Below are positions 4,558 to 6,597 of a stretch of 6,597 nucleotides of DNA, one piece after another. Origin of the DNA: Dehalococcoidia bacterium (lineage in GTDB: Bacteria; Chloroflexota; Dehalococcoidia; SM23-28-2). Positions within the stretch are counted from its first letter, which is position 1. Each line of letters begins with the position of its first letter. Below the pieces are notes generated by a model. It made no database searches. It was given only the letters and a program-made list of their open reading frames with translations, and had not been told where the DNA came from. Both the position numbers and the translations under genes were made by a program. The stretch is from assembly GCA_022866185.1 (NCBI GenBank), contig JALHUG010000149.1:1-6597 (forward strand), read 5' to 3'.

Positions 4558-6267
4558 CTACTGCCTGCGGCGCCAGGCGACCGTGGCCGCCATGCCGATG
4601 CTGCCCACCATCAGGGCTACCGCCACAGCGATGAAGTACATGGCCCACGCAGGGAAGCCACCATCGGAGCGCAGCAGGCCGCCTCCACCGGTTGGCGGAA
4701 CGGGTGAGGCTGGCGCGACGGTCGTGGGCTTGGGGGCAACCGTAGGCGTGGGCTTCGGCGTCACCGCCGGGGCGACCGTGGGTGTGGGCTTCGGCGTCAC
4801 CGCCGGGACGGTCGTGGGTGTCACCGCCGGGGCGACCGTAGTGGGTGTCACCGCCGGGGCGACCGTAGTGGGTGTCACCGCCGGGGCGACCGTGGTGGGC
4901 GTCGGCGCCGCCGCAGCGCCAGTGAGCTTCACTGTGCTGGGGAGGTAGACCTCAAGGAGTTCGCCGTCGCGCTTGTCGGGCCCCAGGCCTATGCCCCCCG
5001 CGCCCACGGTGTCGCAGGCGTCGCCTATGTCGTCATTGTCGGTGTCTTTCTGGTCGTAGTTGTCCACCAGAACGCAAAGGTCGCCGCGGTTCACGTACAT
5101 GTCGGCATCGTGGTCGCCGTTGTTGGTGTCCTCGTCGGGGGTGGGGTCGCAGGCGTTGTCGATGCCGTCTTTGTCAGTGTCCCCGTCGCCTCGGACGAGT
5201 GGGTCACCCTCGTTGACGTCAAAGGGGCAGGTGTCCTTATAGCTCTCGATGCCGTCGCCGTCGGCGTCCGCCCTGTTGAAGGCGTACATGGTGAATTTGT
5301 AGTCGCCGGGCGTCGTGGGGTTGGTCATGAACACCTTGCCGCTTTCATCCGCGGCGGTGTTTGGGTTATCCCAACTGTACCCGTAGTTCGTAGTGATGGC
5401 ACTCATAGGCGTGCAGTTGTCGGTTATGGAGTTGGGTGCCAGCATGGCATTGGGATTGTTGAGAACCGATACCGAGGCGACGCCCAGGCTTGCATCAGGC
5501 GTCAGGCCCAACAAGGGCGTTCCCGGCTCGAAGTAGAGTATGTTCATGGTCACCGGCGTGCCAGCGACACCGGCTACCCCGAACAGACGCATCGCGGGAG
5601 TCAGCCCGGGGAAGACGCCGTCCAGGTAATCCGGATACTTATCCACACCATCTGCAAGGCCGTTGCCGTCAAGGTCGGCGGAGGAGTCCGTAAAGGTCAC
5701 CGTCTTTGACTTGTCGAGAGTGGCGTTGAACATGTTAAAGTCGATTGTGAGAGCAGTCGTGCAGGGACCGTTGAGGAGCCCCAGGGTACTCTCCGCATAT
5801 ATATCGGCCACCCAGGCTCCCACGGGGATGTCCCCGCTCGCGGTGAACTCCGCCGGGCTAAAGGTGATCGTCATTTTGGCGTACATGTAGTCGCCTGTGG
5901 GAATCGCTAAACGCCCAATCACGTCTCCATGGTCTCCGGCGGCAGTGGGTCCCTTGGCAGGACACCCATCGTTCACCTTGGTGTCCGCATCGTCGTCGAC
6001 ATCGTCATCGCATACCAACTCGGCCTTGCCAACAACAGGATTGACCGGCCCGGCATTAGGACAGCCGTCGTTGATGGAGCCGTCATTGTCGTCGTCCACG
6101 GCATTGTCGCACTGGGCACCGTGTTCGGCGTTGTGGACCTCAAAGGTATTGGTCACACGGAACTGGCCGGCAGCCCTTGCCGTGTCCCACTGGGCCATGA
6201 CCGCAACCACCGCTAGCAATGCCGCCAAGACTACCAGTGGGCATATCACACCACGCTTAGCCTTCAT
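4558..6267 (-). CDS. Secreted, membrane- or wall-anchored Asp-rich surface protein
   Basis: A 569-aa exported protein not assignable to a named family. A signal peptide spans about residues 1-33 (MKAKR, then a hydrophobic core, cleavage near ARA-A). Two matching modules follow: C53-DNAVDDDNDGSINDG-C69-P and C86-DDDVDDDADTKVNDG-C102-P, with equal cysteine spacing. Residues 114-330 look like a beta-rich domain with one Asp-rich insert (198-209). Residues 334-420 hold thrombospondin type 3-like calcium loops (DADGDGIESYKDTCP, DTDKDGIDNACD, DTDNDDIGDACD). Next come a Pro/Thr/Val stalk (451-524), PPTG at 524-527, a membrane segment (about 540-566) and RRRQ. The mature part has ten cysteines, consistent with disulfides. 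PPTG resembles a sortase signal but lacks the leading Leu-Pro, so plain membrane anchoring is equally possible. SD AAGGAGG sits 8 nt before ATG 6267. A structural or adhesive cell-surface role is inferred. Confidence 0.85.
   Translation of the reverse strand: MKAKRGVICPLVVLAALLAVVAVMAQWDTARAAGQFRVTNTFEVHNAEHGAQCDNAVDDDNDGSINDGCPNAGPVNPVVGKAELVCDDDVDDDADTKVNDGCPAKGPTAAGDHGDVIGRLAIPTGDYMYAKMTITFSPAEFTASGDIPVGAWVADIYAESTLGLLNGPCTTALTIDFNMFNATLDKSKTVTFTDSSADLDGNGLADGVDKYPDYLDGVFPGLTPAMRLFGVAGVAGTPVTMNILYFEPGTPLLGLTPDASLGVASVSVLNNPNAMLAPNSITDNCTPMSAITTNYGYSWDNPNTAADESGKVFMTNPTTPGDYKFTMYAFNRADADGDGIESYKDTCPFDVNEGDPLVRGDGDTDKDGIDNACDPTPDEDTNNGDHDADMYVNRGDLCVLVDNYDQKDTDNDDIGDACDTVGAGGIGLGPDKRDGELLEVYLPSTVKLTGAAAAPTPTTVAPAVTPTTVAPAVTPTTVAPAVTPTTVPAVTPKPTPTVAPAVTPKPTPTVAPKPTTVAPASPVPPTGGGGLLRSDGGFPAWAMYFIAVAVALMVGSIGMAATVAWRRRQ
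4726..4902 (-). repeat. Tandem repeat coding for the Thr/Pro/Val/Ala stalk
   Basis: Residues 456-514 of the surface protein comprise three exact TPTTVAPAV nonapeptides (27-bp units), a shortened TPTTVPAV, and two 12-residue units beginning TPKPTPTVAP. Such extended Pro/Thr segments are typical spacers that lift a domain off the envelope and are often O-glycosylated. The near-identical DNA units make copy-number change likely. The complementary strand yields a long Gly/Val/Thr open frame that is only a shadow. Confidence 0.88.
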
Positions 6268-6489
6268 TCGCTTATGCCTCCTTCCTCAAAAAGCACAAAG
6301 CTCTCCCTCCCGCTCAACTCAAGGCCAAGCCTGAATAGGGGGAGACAGAAACCCTGGCACTTGATGATTCCTTCAGAAAGCCCAACCACTGTCTCGCTAT
6401 GGAGACATCGGCAGGCCCGGCGCTGCAACTGTTGCTGTGGCCCCAAGACTCTCCTGCAGGCACCTATCACCTGCTCGTCAGTCGATACT
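6268..6489 (-). other. Long 5' leader of the surface protein mRNA
   Basis: From the predicted transcription start near 6489 to the ATG is about 220 nt. It contains small hairpins, such as GCAGG/CCTGC and GTCTC/GAGAC arms, and TCTCCC/GGGAGA arms close to the ribosome binding site. I could not match it to a known riboswitch; the c-di-GMP class I core was looked for and not seen. A GTG-started frame of 68 codons (6264-6470) runs through it and overlaps the surface gene as ATGA, but it resembles no protein I know. Regulation through this leader is possible but not shown. Confidence 0.4.
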
Positions 6490-6495
6490 AGCGCT

Positions 6496-6523
6496 ATGAT
6501 ACCCGTTCAGCATTGTTTGTCAA
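6496..6523 (-). promoter_or_regulatory. Promoter of the surface protein gene
   Basis: On the minus strand, a perfect TTGACA (6518-6523) and TATCAT (6496-6501) are separated by 16 bp. The upstream DNA (6535-6565) is A/T-rich with A-runs, like an UP element, in contrast to the GC-rich genes. The -35 box overlaps one copy of a 9-bp direct repeat. Confidence 0.72.
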
Positions 6524-6543
6524 TAGCCCTGGCAATTGTTTGT
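6512..6543 (-). repeat. Direct repeat pair at the surface protein promoter, possible operator
   Basis: ACAAACAAT occurs twice on the minus strand, at 6535-6543 and 6512-6520, spaced 23 bp start to start, about two helical turns. One copy overlaps the -35 box and enters the spacer. The layout fits a regulator binding one face of the DNA, but two 9-mers in A/T-rich DNA could arise by chance. The remaining sequence to 6597 shows no gene or other structure that I can support. Confidence 0.35.
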
Positions 6544-6597
6544 TATTGCTTTTTCATACTGTTCGCCGATCATCCGAATCTAATTGGGGCTTGCGAC

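Noticed and set aside
4583..4948. Plus-strand Gly/Val/Thr-repeat open frame
   Set aside because: Shadow of the Thr/Pro stalk repeat of the surface protein on the other strand; no start context.
6264..6470. 68-codon GTG-started frame overlapping the surface gene start as ATGA
   Set aside because: The overlap is tempting, but the start has only a weak ribosome binding site, the composition is unlike a known protein, and the frame runs through the leader. Not called as a gene.

Overview
Every gene I can support lies on the minus strand, so the window reads right to left. The DNA is GC-rich. It looks like part of a bacterial chromosome. The gene order ffh-rpsP-KH-KH-rimM, together with a secreted protein carrying DxDxDG/CP modules, a Pro/Thr stalk and a C-terminal anchor, suggests Chloroflexota, perhaps Dehalococcoidia. 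That placement is inferred from protein style and gene order, not from a search.

Right part (6597 to about 4445): a good sigma-70-type promoter and a leader of about 220 nt precede a 569-aa exported, Asp-rich, calcium-binding-type surface protein. It ends in a Thr/Pro/Val/Ala repeat stalk, a PPTG motif and a membrane anchor. A strong 18-bp hairpin terminator follows, then a second GC-rich hairpin in front of the next gene.

Middle (4353 to 3115): a stand-alone glyceraldehyde-3-phosphate dehydrogenase gene with its own strong ribosome binding site. A 225-nt gap follows, holding a near-consensus promoter only 10 nt from the ffh ATG, so the ffh transcript is predicted to be nearly leaderless.

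Left part (3114 to 1): a translation and protein-targeting operon. It runs ffh (SRP GTPase), rpsP (ribosomal protein S16, TTG start, acidic tail), two tandem KhpA-type KH-domain genes, and rimM (16S/30S maturation factor). trmD and rplS, which often follow rimM, are not there. Instead the last 16 nt look like the 5' end of a tRNA gene with its own promoter, whose -35 box contains the rimM stop codon.

The most unusual points are these. (1) A recent tandem duplication of the KH gene carried the last codons of rpsP with it. The upstream copy gained a long Glu/Ala/Pro tail made of hexapeptide repeats, and an in-frame remnant of the S16 tail with its ATGA junction is still readable after its stop. 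(2) Ffh has several substitutions in its most conserved GTPase motifs, notably DTVGY where DTAGR is expected. (3) The ffh and tRNA promoters are tightly fitted to the gene boundaries.
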